A program made the translations under genes and the position numbers. A stretch of DNA of 9,004 bases from Cyanobacteria bacterium Co-bin13 (GTDB lineage Bacteria > Cyanobacteriota > Cyanobacteriia > Phormidesmidales > Phormidesmidaceae): positions 1 through 9,004 of the forward strand of contig JACVRP010000127.1 of assembly GCA_014534385.1 (NCBI GenBank). Direction: 5' to 3'. The notes beneath the pieces are model-generated. The model did not search any database, was not told the DNA's origin, and worked only from the letters and a program-made list of their open reading frames with translations. Positions 1-5,322 of this stretch are shown piece after piece; the stretch's first letter is position 1; every line of letters begins with the position of its first letter.

Positions 1-140
1 CGCAGCTGGCCGCAGGCGATCATCTCCTGACCGCATTCAATCAGCCAAAACTGCTGCCAGCGCAGCTGAGTCGGGTCTAACCGGGCCTGCAGCACCCGCC
101 AGCGGATTGCCCAGCTATCTGCAGCCCTGGCTTTTCTGAG
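1..140 (-). CDS. GNAT-family N-acetyltransferase, N-terminal fragment (runs off left edge, start unresolved)
   Basis: The reverse strand reads an uninterrupted frame with the segment ADSWAIRWRVLQARLDPTQL followed by RWQQFWLIE and a stretch like IACGQLR. That pattern (an N-terminal helix with LDPTQL, then a beta strand ending in Ile-Ala-Cys-Gly-Gln) is what I recognise from small cyanobacterial GNAT acetyltransferases, which transfer an acetyl group from acetyl-CoA to an amine; the substrate cannot be told. Only the first 40 to 45 residues are in the window. No ATG, GTG or TTG lies in frame between the conserved part and the upstream in-frame stop near 206. The only alternatives are an ATT at 197-195 or a CTG at 158-156, the latter inside a G-rich octamer tract (on the plus strand). 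The start may be non-canonical, or the 5' end may have been altered by that tract. Family call moderately sure, start unsure. Confidence 0.55.
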
Positions 141-150
141 GCAGCAGCCT

Positions 151-178
151 GGGGGCAGGGGGGCAGAAGGGCAAGGGG
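151..178. repeat. Short G-rich octamer tract (three degenerate units)
   Basis: After a run of five G, three 8-base units follow in exact register: GCAGGGGG (155-162), GCAGAAGG (163-170) and GCAAGGGG (171-178). The units match the GC(A/G)GGGGA octamers of the larger array at 725-780. The tract lies between the divergent GNAT fragment and the gene at 300. It has four G-runs of three or more separated by short loops, so the plus strand could fold as a G-quadruplex. Confidence 0.7.
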
Positions 179-299
179 CGGAGTCGGCCTGAGAAATTGT
201 TTAGCCGTTTAAATGTTTTATCGGCAGGGGACTGGCACAGGATTAGCTGCAAAGACAGCCTACTAAGATGGAGGTACTCACTCAAGGGGAGTGTTTTTT

Positions 300-722
300 A
301 TGTATTCTGCCTATTCTGCCGATCAGATTGTCAAAACGGCTCAAGAAATTCGACCCTACTTAGCCAAACTGCTGGATGCCCCTACGGCCCAGCAGGTAGA
401 CGGCCAGTTGGCTCACCTACTCAGCCAGGCATCGGCAGAACCCCTAGCTACAGAGCAGATTGTCGCAGTCCTGTCTCAGCACGAGCTGACGCGGGAGTGG
501 CTGCGGCGGTCTCTAGAGGAGAACACCGCAGCTGAGACCATCCTAAAATCGCTGAGAACCTACGAACCGCTAACCGGTAGCCACAATCCCATCGAAAGTC
601 CCCACTATGTCTGTCCCGTCGCCAGTTGTCACCAGGAGTGGTACCGTCGCGACTCTGCTGTAGAAACGCCGCGCTGCCCGATTCATGATGTGCGGTTTGT
701 GCGGGATAGTAAGGGGCATTGA
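300..722 (+). CDS. Small hypothetical protein with C-terminal Cys/His zinc-ribbon-like motif
   Basis: The 140-residue product has a helical N-terminal part (about residues 8-90, rich in Ala, Leu, Gln and Glu) and a short C-terminal part with C105-x4-C110-x15-C126-P-x-H129. This spacing could bind one zinc ion; aromatic and basic residues (EWYRR) lie between the pairs. I recall similar cyanobacterial proteins ending in a CP...W.R...CP.H pattern but know of no assigned function. It looks cytoplasmic, with no signal peptide or membrane segment. I chose ATG 300 because AAGGGGAG at 284-291 sits 8 bases upstream; the in-frame GTG at 291 overlaps this ribosome site. The gene starts a plus-strand run; its TGA (720-722) directly abuts a G-rich octamer array. 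Coding status is fairly sure, function unknown. Confidence 0.8.
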   Translation: MYSAYSADQIVKTAQEIRPYLAKLLDAPTAQQVDGQLAHLLSQASAEPLATEQIVAVLSQHELTREWLRRSLEENTAAETILKSLRTYEPLTGSHNPIESPHYVCPVASCHQEWYRRDSAVETPRCPIHDVRFVRDSKGH

Positions 723-724
723 GG

Positions 725-780
725 GCAGGGGAGCAGGGGAGCGGGGGAGCAGAGAGGCAGGGGAGCGGGGGAGCAGGGGC
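725..780. repeat. G-rich octamer array, seven units of GC(A/G)GGGGA
   Basis: Seven 8-base units follow one another without a gap: GCAGGGGA (725), GCAGGGGA (733), GCGGGGGA (741), GCAGAGAG (749), GCAGGGGA (757), GCGGGGGA (765) and GCAGGGGC (773). The array begins two bases after the stop codon of the upstream gene and ends 41 bases before the 2H phosphoesterase start. Its six runs of four or more G with short loops meet the usual G-quadruplex pattern on the plus strand, which is also the mRNA sense of the flanking genes. Short G-rich tandem repeats of this kind are common between genes in filamentous cyanobacteria. Confidence 0.9.
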
Positions 781-821
781 GGTTCTCCAGCAGCGTTCTT
801 GCTTAATAAGGGGGGTGAAGT

Positions 822-1346
822 GTGGCTCATGTTTCTTTTTGGCTGGTGCCTTCGGAACCTTATCGCAGTGATTTTCAAGACCTGATCGCTAGGCTGGCAC
901 AAACTTACCAGGCAACGCCCTTTTTGCCCCACGTCACTTTACAGAGTGGGCCGGTGCCTGAAACGGTGGATTTGGAGCAGGTGATGGCGGCAGCGGTGCA
1001 GGGCATTTCTGGCTTTACACTAGAGGCTGTGGGTGTGCAGCAGAGCCCGGTGTTTGCTAAAACCGTGTTTGTGCAGCTTCAATCCAGTGATGTGCTGCTC
1101 CAGCTGGCTCAACAGATTCGTCAGGCTTTGCCGGATTTGGCTGGCTATCAGCTCAATCCGCATTTGAGCCTGATTTATCAGACGCTAGATCCTGGGGTGC
1201 GGCAGGGAGTGGCAGATGCCATTGAACTTCCCCAGGCTCAAATTGCCTTTGATGAAGTGCAGGCCGTTGCTGCGCCTGACGCGTTTCAAACGCAGGCAGA
1301 TGTGCGACAGCTGCGCTGTCTCTACCGTCGAAATCTGGGTGCTTAG
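822..1346 (+). CDS. 2H phosphoesterase superfamily protein (2'-5' RNA ligase / cyclic phosphodiesterase-like)
   Basis: The 174-residue protein carries both signature histidine motifs of the 2H phosphoesterase fold: PHVTL with H37-x-T39 and NPHLSL with H114-x-S116. The spacing of about 77 residues and the overall length are normal for the family. Members hydrolyse or form 2',5' or cyclic phosphodiester bonds in RNA ends or small nucleotides. The second motif in its NPHLSLIYQ context resembles plant-type cyclic nucleotide phosphodiesterases more than bacterial ThpR, so a small cyclic phosphate may be the substrate; that is inference. The start is GTG 822, supported by AAGGGGGG at 808-815 six bases upstream; no suitable ATG is in frame. 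It lies 33 bases before the nucleotidyltransferase gene and could share its transcript. No signal peptide is visible, so the protein is probably cytoplasmic. Confidence 0.85.
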   Translation: MAHVSFWLVPSEPYRSDFQDLIARLAQTYQATPFLPHVTLQSGPVPETVDLEQVMAAAVQGISGFTLEAVGVQQSPVFAKTVFVQLQSSDVLLQLAQQIRQALPDLAGYQLNPHLSLIYQTLDPGVRQGVADAIELPQAQIAFDEVQAVAAPDAFQTQADVRQLRCLYRRNLGA

Positions 1347-1379
1347 TCCCTTCCCCAATCCCTCTCAACACAACTGACC

Positions 1380-2174
1380 ATGCCACCGACCCGCATCATT
1401 GGGCTGATGCCTGCTGCCGGACAGGCGACCCGCTTGGGGCCGCTGCCGATGAGCAAAGAGCTATTTCCCTTGGGAATTCAAGCTGGGGCAGGGCCTAGAG
1501 TCGCCTGTCACTCCCTGCTAGCGGCCATGCGACAGGGGGGCATTACCGAAGCTTTGGTGATTTTGCGGCCAGGGAAGTGGGACATTCCGGCCTATCTGGG
1601 CGATGGCGCACTTTTGGACATGCGGCTGGGCTATCTCACGGTCCACGTTCCCTTTGGGGTACCGTTTAGCCTGAATCAGGCCTATCCCTTTGTGCGCGAG
1701 GCCACCGTGGCGCTGGGCTTTCCCGATATCTTGTTTCAGCCTCAGGAGGCCTATACCAAGCTGTTGGCAAGACAGGCAGCAGGGGGAGCTGACGTTGTCC
1801 TGGGGCTGTTTCCTACGGATCAGCCGGAAAAGGTCGGCGTGGTCGAGTTTGATGAGGCAGGCCGAGTCGCGGCCATTCTAGAGAAGTCGCAGCGGACTGA
1901 CCTGAAATATATGTGGGCGATCGCAATCTGGCAGCCCAGCTTCACTGAGTTTTTGCACCAGTTTATTGAGGCCGAGCTGAAGCTACTGATCGGCGATACA
2001 GTGCCGCAAACCTTAAAGCAGTTTCCGCCCTACAGCGAAATTCCCATTGGCGATGTGATTCAGGCTGCTATTGGCGCGGGCCTGCGGGTTGAGGCTGAGG
2101 CCTTTGCAGCCGGACGGTACCTCGATATTGGCACCCCCGACAATCTCAAAAAAGCGGTCTCCGGCGATTTTTAG
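1380..2174 (+). CDS. Sugar-1-phosphate nucleotidyltransferase (RmlA-like)
   Basis: The 264-residue protein opens with a Rossmann-type nucleotide-binding signature, PAAGQATRLGPLPMSKELFP (residues 11-30), in which R18 and K26 correspond to the conserved Arg and Lys that contact the nucleotide phosphates. GFPDILF (D116) fits the first metal-binding aspartate, and YLDIGTPDNL near the C-terminus (D249) fits the second. Such enzymes join a sugar-1-phosphate to an NTP to give an NDP-sugar and pyrophosphate. The family is related to glucose-1-phosphate thymidylyltransferase, but the PAAGxATRL...SKEL form marks a separate cyanobacterial group whose sugar and nucleotide I cannot name. Length matches catalytic-domain-only enzymes: there is no left-handed beta-helix domain. 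ATG 1380 has no clear Shine-Dalgarno sequence, which is common in cyanobacteria. It follows the 2H phosphoesterase gene by 33 bases. Confidence 0.85.
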   Translation: MPPTRIIGLMPAAGQATRLGPLPMSKELFPLGIQAGAGPRVACHSLLAAMRQGGITEALVILRPGKWDIPAYLGDGALLDMRLGYLTVHVPFGVPFSLNQAYPFVREATVALGFPDILFQPQEAYTKLLARQAAGGADVVLGLFPTDQPEKVGVVEFDEAGRVAAILEKSQRTDLKYMWAIAIWQPSFTEFLHQFIEAELKLLIGDTVPQTLKQFPPYSEIPIGDVIQAAIGAGLRVEAEAFAAGRYLDIGTPDNLKKAVSGDF

Positions 2175-2349
2175 CCGGACTTGTTGCCTGCCTAAGTGCC
2201 GGTCAAGGGGTTGCTTCACTGCGATCGCAACTACAAAAACTTAACCTTGCCGGCCCAACAGGCGTCCGTCTCGTGGTAGACGCGAGCAAGGGACAGCTAA
2301 CCTAGGCTAGAAGCGAAAGATATTGTGAGTTTGGGAGCGCAGTCAGCCT

Positions 2350-2487
2350 GTGAAACCCGTTTTAGCCCGACTTCTAGTTGCCTTTTCCATGATCCTGGGC
2401 ATTGGTCTGCTGTTGGGACTGATCAACTTCGTTGCTCACCTCAACTCCAACGACATGATCGCCGTAGTTCCGCTTCTGCCCCTGTAA
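2350..2487 (+). CDS. Possible small single-span membrane protein (45 residues), antisense to the rhodanese 3' end
   Basis: A GTG-started frame encodes a short basic N-terminus (MKPVLARLL), a hydrophobic stretch of about 20 residues rich in Leu, Ile, Gly, Val and Phe (residues 8-29), then a polar loop (HLNSND) and a hydrophobic tail ending PLLPL. This is the layout of a one-helix membrane protein with the basic end inside. A GGGAG at 2333-2337 lies 12 bases upstream, rather far. A possible -10 box TATTGT is at 2321-2326 without a good -35. The frame overlaps the 3' end of the rhodanese gene on the other strand by 114 bases, exactly where that protein carries an atypical tail. I do not recognise a family. 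It may be real or an accidental open frame opposite a CAG/CAA-rich tail. Confidence 0.35.
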   Translation: MKPVLARLLVAFSMILGIGLLLGLINFVAHLNSNDMIAVVPLLPL

Positions 2488-2973
2488 AAGCGATTCTGCT
2501 GGCTTGAGGAGCATTCCCCACAGGCGGTTGTAAGGGTGTACTTGATTGACTGCCTGCCCATTTTGCACGACCTGGCGGCCTTCATTAAACCATTGGAAAA
2601 TAGACCCTTCCAGGTTGTAAACCCGGGTGAAGCCCGCTTGCTGCAGCTGCTGGGCCAATCGAGCTGAGCGATACCCCACCGAGCAGTAGGCAACGATGGG
2701 CTGATCGGGTGCCAGCTTTGCCTGCCTGACGGCTTCAAGATCAGGTGTGTGCTGGGCAGCAGAGAGATGGCTAACCGCAAACTCCTCAGCCCGACGCACA
2801 TCCAACAGGGTGGGCTTAGACGCTTGCTCTAGCCAGGTAGCCAACATCTGGGTTGAGATTGGCTCAACCGTGGGAAACTGCGCTCGAATTTTGCTTTTTA
2901 TCCGCTGCCAGGCCCAGGCCCGCAGTGGGCCAATCAATGGGTTCATCAGTGGGTTATTGAAGGGGCTGGACAT
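2374..2973 (-). CDS. Rhodanese-like domain protein (single-domain sulfurtransferase)
   Basis: The 199-residue protein has one rhodanese domain at about residues 36-135. LLDVRRAEEFAVSHL (56-70) is the conserved CH2A-type segment, and AYCSVGYRS (95-103) is the active-site loop with catalytic C97, which carries the persulfide in sulfur transfer. LEGSIFQWFNEG and HPYNRLWGMLLKP follow. The six-residue loop after the cysteine is typical of sulfurtransferases rather than phosphatases. An amphipathic, basic N-terminal segment (residues 13-33) precedes the domain; no signal peptide is evident. Related cyanobacterial proteins, as I recall them, end soon after LLKP; here 41 further residues rich in Gln, Asn and Val (2377-2499) follow and lie opposite a possible small gene. 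ATG 2973 has no Shine-Dalgarno sequence; M10 (2946) is an alternative. The gene is divergent from the DUF547 gene and convergent with the nucleotidyltransferase gene. Confidence 0.85.
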   Translation of the reverse strand: MSSPFNNPLMNPLIGPLRAWAWQRIKSKIRAQFPTVEPISTQMLATWLEQASKPTLLDVRRAEEFAVSHLSAAQHTPDLEAVRQAKLAPDQPIVAYCSVGYRSARLAQQLQQAGFTRVYNLEGSIFQWFNEGRQVVQNGQAVNQVHPYNRLWGMLLKPAESLLQGQKRNYGDHVVGVEVSNEVDQSQQQTNAQDHGKGN

Positions 2974-3070
2974 AGGAGGTTTTCTTTACTAGGGACTGCA
3001 TAACCCGCCCTATTTTATGCTTGAAGACGACACTGGCAGACAAGCGCACCTATCCGGGAGGTTGGCAGCG

Positions 3071-3766
3071 ATGATAAATGTTTCGCCCTGGGATGAGATG
3101 CTGCAAACCTACGTGGATTCGCAGGGGCGAGTTGATTACCCACGCTGGCAGGCCGAATCTGTCTCCCGCTTAGAGGACTGGCTAGCTTCTCTCTCATCCC
3201 TTGACCTGGCATTGCTAGAACGGCAGGAAAGCCTATCCCTGCTGCTAAACCTTTACAACGCCCTCACCATTCAGCAGGTGCTGATCCGCTACCCCATCGA
3301 CTCAATTCAGCCCACCTGGTTAGGCATTCCAAACTGGTTTGCGTTTTGGCGGTTTTTCACCCGGACGATCTACACGTTCAACGGGCAGCGGCTCAGCCTC
3401 AACCAGATTGAGCATGGCCTGTTGCGGCAGCAGTATAGCGAACCCCGGATTCACTTTGCGCTGGTGTGCGCGTCTACCGGCTGCCCCCTGTTACGCAATC
3501 GGGCCTACCAGGCTGACCAGGTTGAGCAGCAGCTGGAGGAAGACGCCCGGCGGTTTATCCAGAACCCTGCGAAGGTGAGGTATGACGCAGCCGAGCAGAC
3601 TTTGTACTGCAGCAAAATTTTTAAGTGGTATCGTCAGGATTTTTTGCAGGCTGCACCCTCCGTATCGGACTATATTCGCGCCTATCTGCCTGTTGCGGGG
3701 CCTTCTAGGGCTCCGACAGTCAAGTATTTGCCCTATGACTGGAGCCTAAATCAGCAGCTTGGTTAA
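3071..3766 (+). CDS. DUF547 domain-containing protein
   Basis: The 231-residue product is almost entirely a DUF547 domain. Visible hallmarks are the opening W-x-x-x-L-Q-x-Y-V-D-x-x-G-R-V-D-Y pattern, NLYNA (N60-A64), the central cysteine motif C133-A-S-T-G-C138-P, the IFKWYRQDF segment near residue 180, and the closing VKYLPYDWSLN. The usual second half of the cysteine motif is SCP; here it is GCP, a mild variation. The family is widespread in bacteria and plants, and its biochemical role is not established. I chose ATG 3071 because CGGGAGG at 3055-3061 lies 9 bases upstream and the domain begins at once; an in-frame ATG at 3017 would add 18 unconserved residues and has no ribosome site. No signal peptide is seen with this start. 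About 97 bases separate it from the divergent rhodanese gene. Confidence 0.88.
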   Translation: MINVSPWDEMLQTYVDSQGRVDYPRWQAESVSRLEDWLASLSSLDLALLERQESLSLLLNLYNALTIQQVLIRYPIDSIQPTWLGIPNWFAFWRFFTRTIYTFNGQRLSLNQIEHGLLRQQYSEPRIHFALVCASTGCPLLRNRAYQADQVEQQLEEDARRFIQNPAKVRYDAAEQTLYCSKIFKWYRQDFLQAAPSVSDYIRAYLPVAGPSRAPTVKYLPYDWSLNQQLG

Positions 3767-3895
3767 GCCCGAGTTAAACCCAAAAAACGGGATTTTAGGG
3801 CATTTATCTACCTTTAAGCTGATTGACGCCGATCGCATTGCTCGCTAATCTTTTGGATGCACGATTTGGTTAAGTAAAAGCTAAGGCGTAACCAC

Positions 3896-4105
3896 ATGAA
3901 AGGACTCAAGCCGGTTGGATTGTTCTTGGCTGCGAGTTTGGCAGCTACTCTGGTGGGCTGCGAAGGCCCCGCTACTGATGCAGGTGATACACCTGAGGGC
4001 GACGTGGTCACACCTACGGAAACGACCCCTGAAACTACGCCTGAAACACCTGCAGAAACTGAAGGTGGTGAAGGTGGCGAAGGCGGTGAAGGCGGTGAAG
4101 GGTAG
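3896..4105 (+). CDS. Small acidic lipoprotein with Gly-Gly-Glu repeats
   Basis: The 69-residue precursor begins with a basic tip (MKGLK) and a hydrophobic stretch, then the lipobox LVGC ending at C22, so it should be cut before C22 and lipid-anchored. The mature part is only 48 residues: very acidic, with no Lys or Arg, made of Thr-Pro-Glu-Thr repeats (about residues 39-55) and then four Glu-Gly-Gly units ending in Glu-Gly. Such a tail is probably disordered; I cannot assign a function. TAAGG at 3882-3886 lies 9 bases before the ATG. The gene stands alone, 129 bases after the DUF547 gene, and faces a convergent gene. The reading frame one base over continues with Pro-Glu-Thr-Ala-Ala-Glu just after the stop, so the end may have changed by a small insertion or deletion in the repeat. 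Confidence 0.8.
   Translation: MKGLKPVGLFLAASLAATLVGCEGPATDAGDTPEGDVVTPTETTPETTPETPAETEGGEGGEGGEGGEG
4061..4102 (+). repeat. 9-base coding repeat GAAGGYGGY (Glu-Gly-Gly)
   Basis: Four 9-base units (starting at 4061, 4070, 4079 and 4088) encode Glu-Gly-Gly with only T/C variation at third positions, followed by GAAGGTGAAGGG-like remnants up to the stop codon. Near-identical units at the DNA level suggest recent expansion by slippage, so copy number may vary between strains. Confidence 0.75.
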
Positions 4106-4156
4106 GGCCTGAAACTGCTGCAGAGGTGTGCCTTCATGCCCCTGTTACTGTTATGA

Positions 4157-4183
4157 GCAACGGCCCCAATTTGGGGCCGTTGC
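4157..4183. terminator. Strong hairpin between convergent genes
   Basis: GCAACGGCCCC (4157-4167) pairs perfectly with GGGGCCGTTGC (4173-4183), an 11-bp GC-rich stem with a 5-base loop. It lies 51 bases after the lipoprotein stop and 38 bases beyond the stop of the convergent [2Fe-2S] gene, so it could end transcripts from both sides. Neither side has a T-run, so it is not a classical intrinsic terminator; it could instead stabilise 3' ends. Confidence 0.6.
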
Positions 4184-4221
4184 TGTAGGAAGCGCGCTGG
4201 GCTCGATAGTTACAGTCTGTC

Positions 4222-4827
4222 CTAGCGTTTTGCCCCGGATGGCGCTTTAAGCCCTCTGGTTAACCCGGTGTCTGGCAGCCGCTTGGACTGGGGACAATGC
4301 TCTGCCAGAATGGCTGGCGCATTTTCAGGCGTGACTTGGGTAAATACTTTGCCGGTAGAGGCCAGTCGAATGCAGGGGCCTTTTTTACATTCCTTTAGGC
4401 AGCCGCTGGGCTCTAAGCGAATATTGCTGAAATTGGGGTTGGTTGCGATCGCATCCTCCATGGCCTCGTAGACCTCGCTGCCGCCGCGCTTGCAGCAGTT
4501 GCTCTTACCACAGACCTGAACCCGCTGGGGTTTTTCGAGCTGGGCCGAGGCTGGAGCAGCGAGCGGTTCTGCCGCCACGGCTTTGGGGCTGAGGGGAACA
4601 ACGTTGAGGCCTAACCAGGCATCTTTTTTAGGGCTGACCCAAACCCGCACCGGGCTGCCCGGTTCAACCTCGTGGCGTAGGACAGGGATCAGGTAGCTCG
4701 GCAGTTTGATGGCGTACTCCTGCCGGGCTGTCTGCAGCCGCAGTCCCTTCAGCTTGCCTTTGGGCGATTTCAGTTCACCAACATACCTGCCCTCTAAAAC
4801 CTGGGGCTGAATCGTTGTCTCTTTCAT
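4222..4827 (-). CDS. Thioredoxin-like [2Fe-2S] ferredoxin domain protein
   Basis: The 201-residue protein has an N-terminal region (about 10-80) that looks like a small beta domain (EGRYVGELKSPKGKLKGLRL), an Ala/Pro linker (83-99) and a C-terminal thioredoxin-like [2Fe-2S] domain. The cluster ligands appear as C106-G-x3-C111-C112-K-R-G-G and, further on, C143-L-K-E-C147, followed by KKGPC152. This matches the ferredoxins related to the NuoE/HoxE subunit family, which carry electrons or bind to partner oxidoreductases; its partner here is unknown. I chose ATG 4827 because GGAG (minus strand, 4837-4834) lies 6 bases upstream; the upstream TTG 4839 and ATG 4833 in the same frame overlap or crowd that site. 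A promoter with 17-base spacing lies at 4901-4929. The protein appears soluble. Confidence 0.85.
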   Translation of the reverse strand: MKETTIQPQVLEGRYVGELKSPKGKLKGLRLQTARQEYAIKLPSYLIPVLRHEVEPGSPVRVWVSPKKDAWLGLNVVPLSPKAVAAEPLAAPASAQLEKPQRVQVCGKSNCCKRGGSEVYEAMEDAIATNPNFSNIRLEPSGCLKECKKGPCIRLASTGKVFTQVTPENAPAILAEHCPQSKRLPDTGLTRGLKAPSGAKR

Positions 4828-4863
4828 CGCCATCTCCAAAAAACTGCGGTTAACCCCAGGGCT

Positions 4864-4882
4864 GCTGCCAGGGTGAGGCAGC
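4864..4882 (-). other. Leader hairpin of the [2Fe-2S] gene
   Basis: GCTGCC (4864-4869) and GGCAGC (4877-4882) form a 6-bp stem with a 7-base loop. If transcription starts about 7 bases beyond the -10 box at 4901-4906, this hairpin lies near the 5' end of the mRNA and about 37 bases before the start codon. It may affect mRNA stability; no known riboswitch pattern is visible. Confidence 0.3.
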
Positions 4883-4900
4883 CGGTAACTGCCTGCCCTT

Positions 4901-4929
4901 AGAATACCTAAAGTTTTCTCTTATTGCAA
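4901..4929 (-). promoter_or_regulatory. Candidate sigma-70 promoter for the [2Fe-2S] gene
   Basis: Reading the minus strand, TTGCAA (4929-4924) as -35 and TATTCT (4906-4901) as -10 are separated by exactly 17 bases, each matching the consensus at 4 of 6 positions. The predicted start near 4894 leaves a leader of about 67 bases. An inverted repeat TTATTG-N11-CAATAA (4921-4943) covers the -35 box and could be an operator. Confidence 0.45.
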
Positions 4930-5322
4930 TTCGATTTCAATAAAGCTGCGATTTACTGTCAACAGCAAGGCGGCGTTGCCTACCTCCAAGCAACCCGCCC
5001 GGCTAGCGAAGCTGCCGAATTCAGCCGGTGAACGACCTCAGCAGGTCTGCCATTAGAGAGATTTTTTGAGAATGTTTGTAGCTGACGGGAAGCTAAAAGC
5101 GTTCACGGAACACTGCCGTATTTGCGATCGCAGCCTCCAGAGCGCACCCCAAGCCCAATCTGTCAAGGGCCGGCTTGGGCAGGGGAAAGACTTGGAAGAT
5201 AAGGTTAATCAATTCTTTCCGCAGTTTAAATTCATCACCACTTCAAGGGCATTCCGACGATTGTGTCCTAAACTTCACGCAGTAGAGTTGGATTTAGCAG
5301 GAAGAAGAGAGGAGTGACGGTC
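4930..5322. other. Long non-coding region upstream of pgi
   Basis: This stretch separates the [2Fe-2S] promoter from pgi. It holds an inverted repeat CCGGCT/AGCCGG (4999-5004 and 5023-5028), an 8-bp perfect inverted repeat CCCAAGCC/GGCTTGGG (5148-5155 and 5172-5179, 16-base loop), and a HIP1 site at 5124. An open frame from ATG 5072 (or TTG 5066) to 5317 would give about 81 residues. I see no recognisable motif, no strong ribosome site and no membrane segment, and its stop lies between the pgi ribosome site and start codon, so I regard it as probably not a gene. A weak promoter-like pair for pgi (TTGTGT 5261, TAGAGT 5283, 16 apart) is the best I can find. Confidence 0.4.
5148..5179. repeat. 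8-bp perfect inverted repeat upstream of pgi
   Basis: CCCAAGCC (5148-5155) is the exact reverse complement of GGCTTGGG (5172-5179), with 16 bases between. It could form a hairpin in RNA or act as a protein site. No T-run follows on the plus side. It lies about 145 bases before the pgi start. Confidence 0.45.

Noticed and set aside
570..932. Minus-strand frame across the G-rich octamer array
   Set aside because: It is open because the repeat reads as Pro/Ser/Leu units; it covers two well-supported plus-strand genes.
2160..2179. Hairpin TCCGGC/GCCGGA over the nucleotidyltransferase stop codon as a terminator
   Set aside because: Six-base stem with an 8-base loop, partly in coding sequence, and no T-run after it.
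2268..2283. Small inverted repeat CGTCT-N6-AGACG in the gap before the small ORF
   Set aside because: Five-base stem with no promoter or terminator context; likely chance.
3017..3070. Longer start (ATG 3017) for the DUF547 gene
   Set aside because: No ribosome site, unconserved extra residues, and a good CGGGAGG before ATG 3071.
3767..3800. Possible terminator after the DUF547 gene (CCC...GGG arms)
   Set aside because: Arms of only three or four bases with A/T-rich loops; not distinguishable from chance.
3814..4137. Minus-strand frame rich in Pro and Ser opposite the lipoprotein gene
   Set aside because: It is the complement of the Gly-Gly-Glu and Thr-Pro-Glu repeats; the plus-strand frame has a signal peptide, lipobox and ribosome site.
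5066..5317. Open frame of up to 83 residues directly before pgi
   Set aside because: No recognisable motif, weak ribosome site, no membrane or signal segment, and its end lies in the pgi ribosome-site region. Kept only as a note in the non-coding entry.
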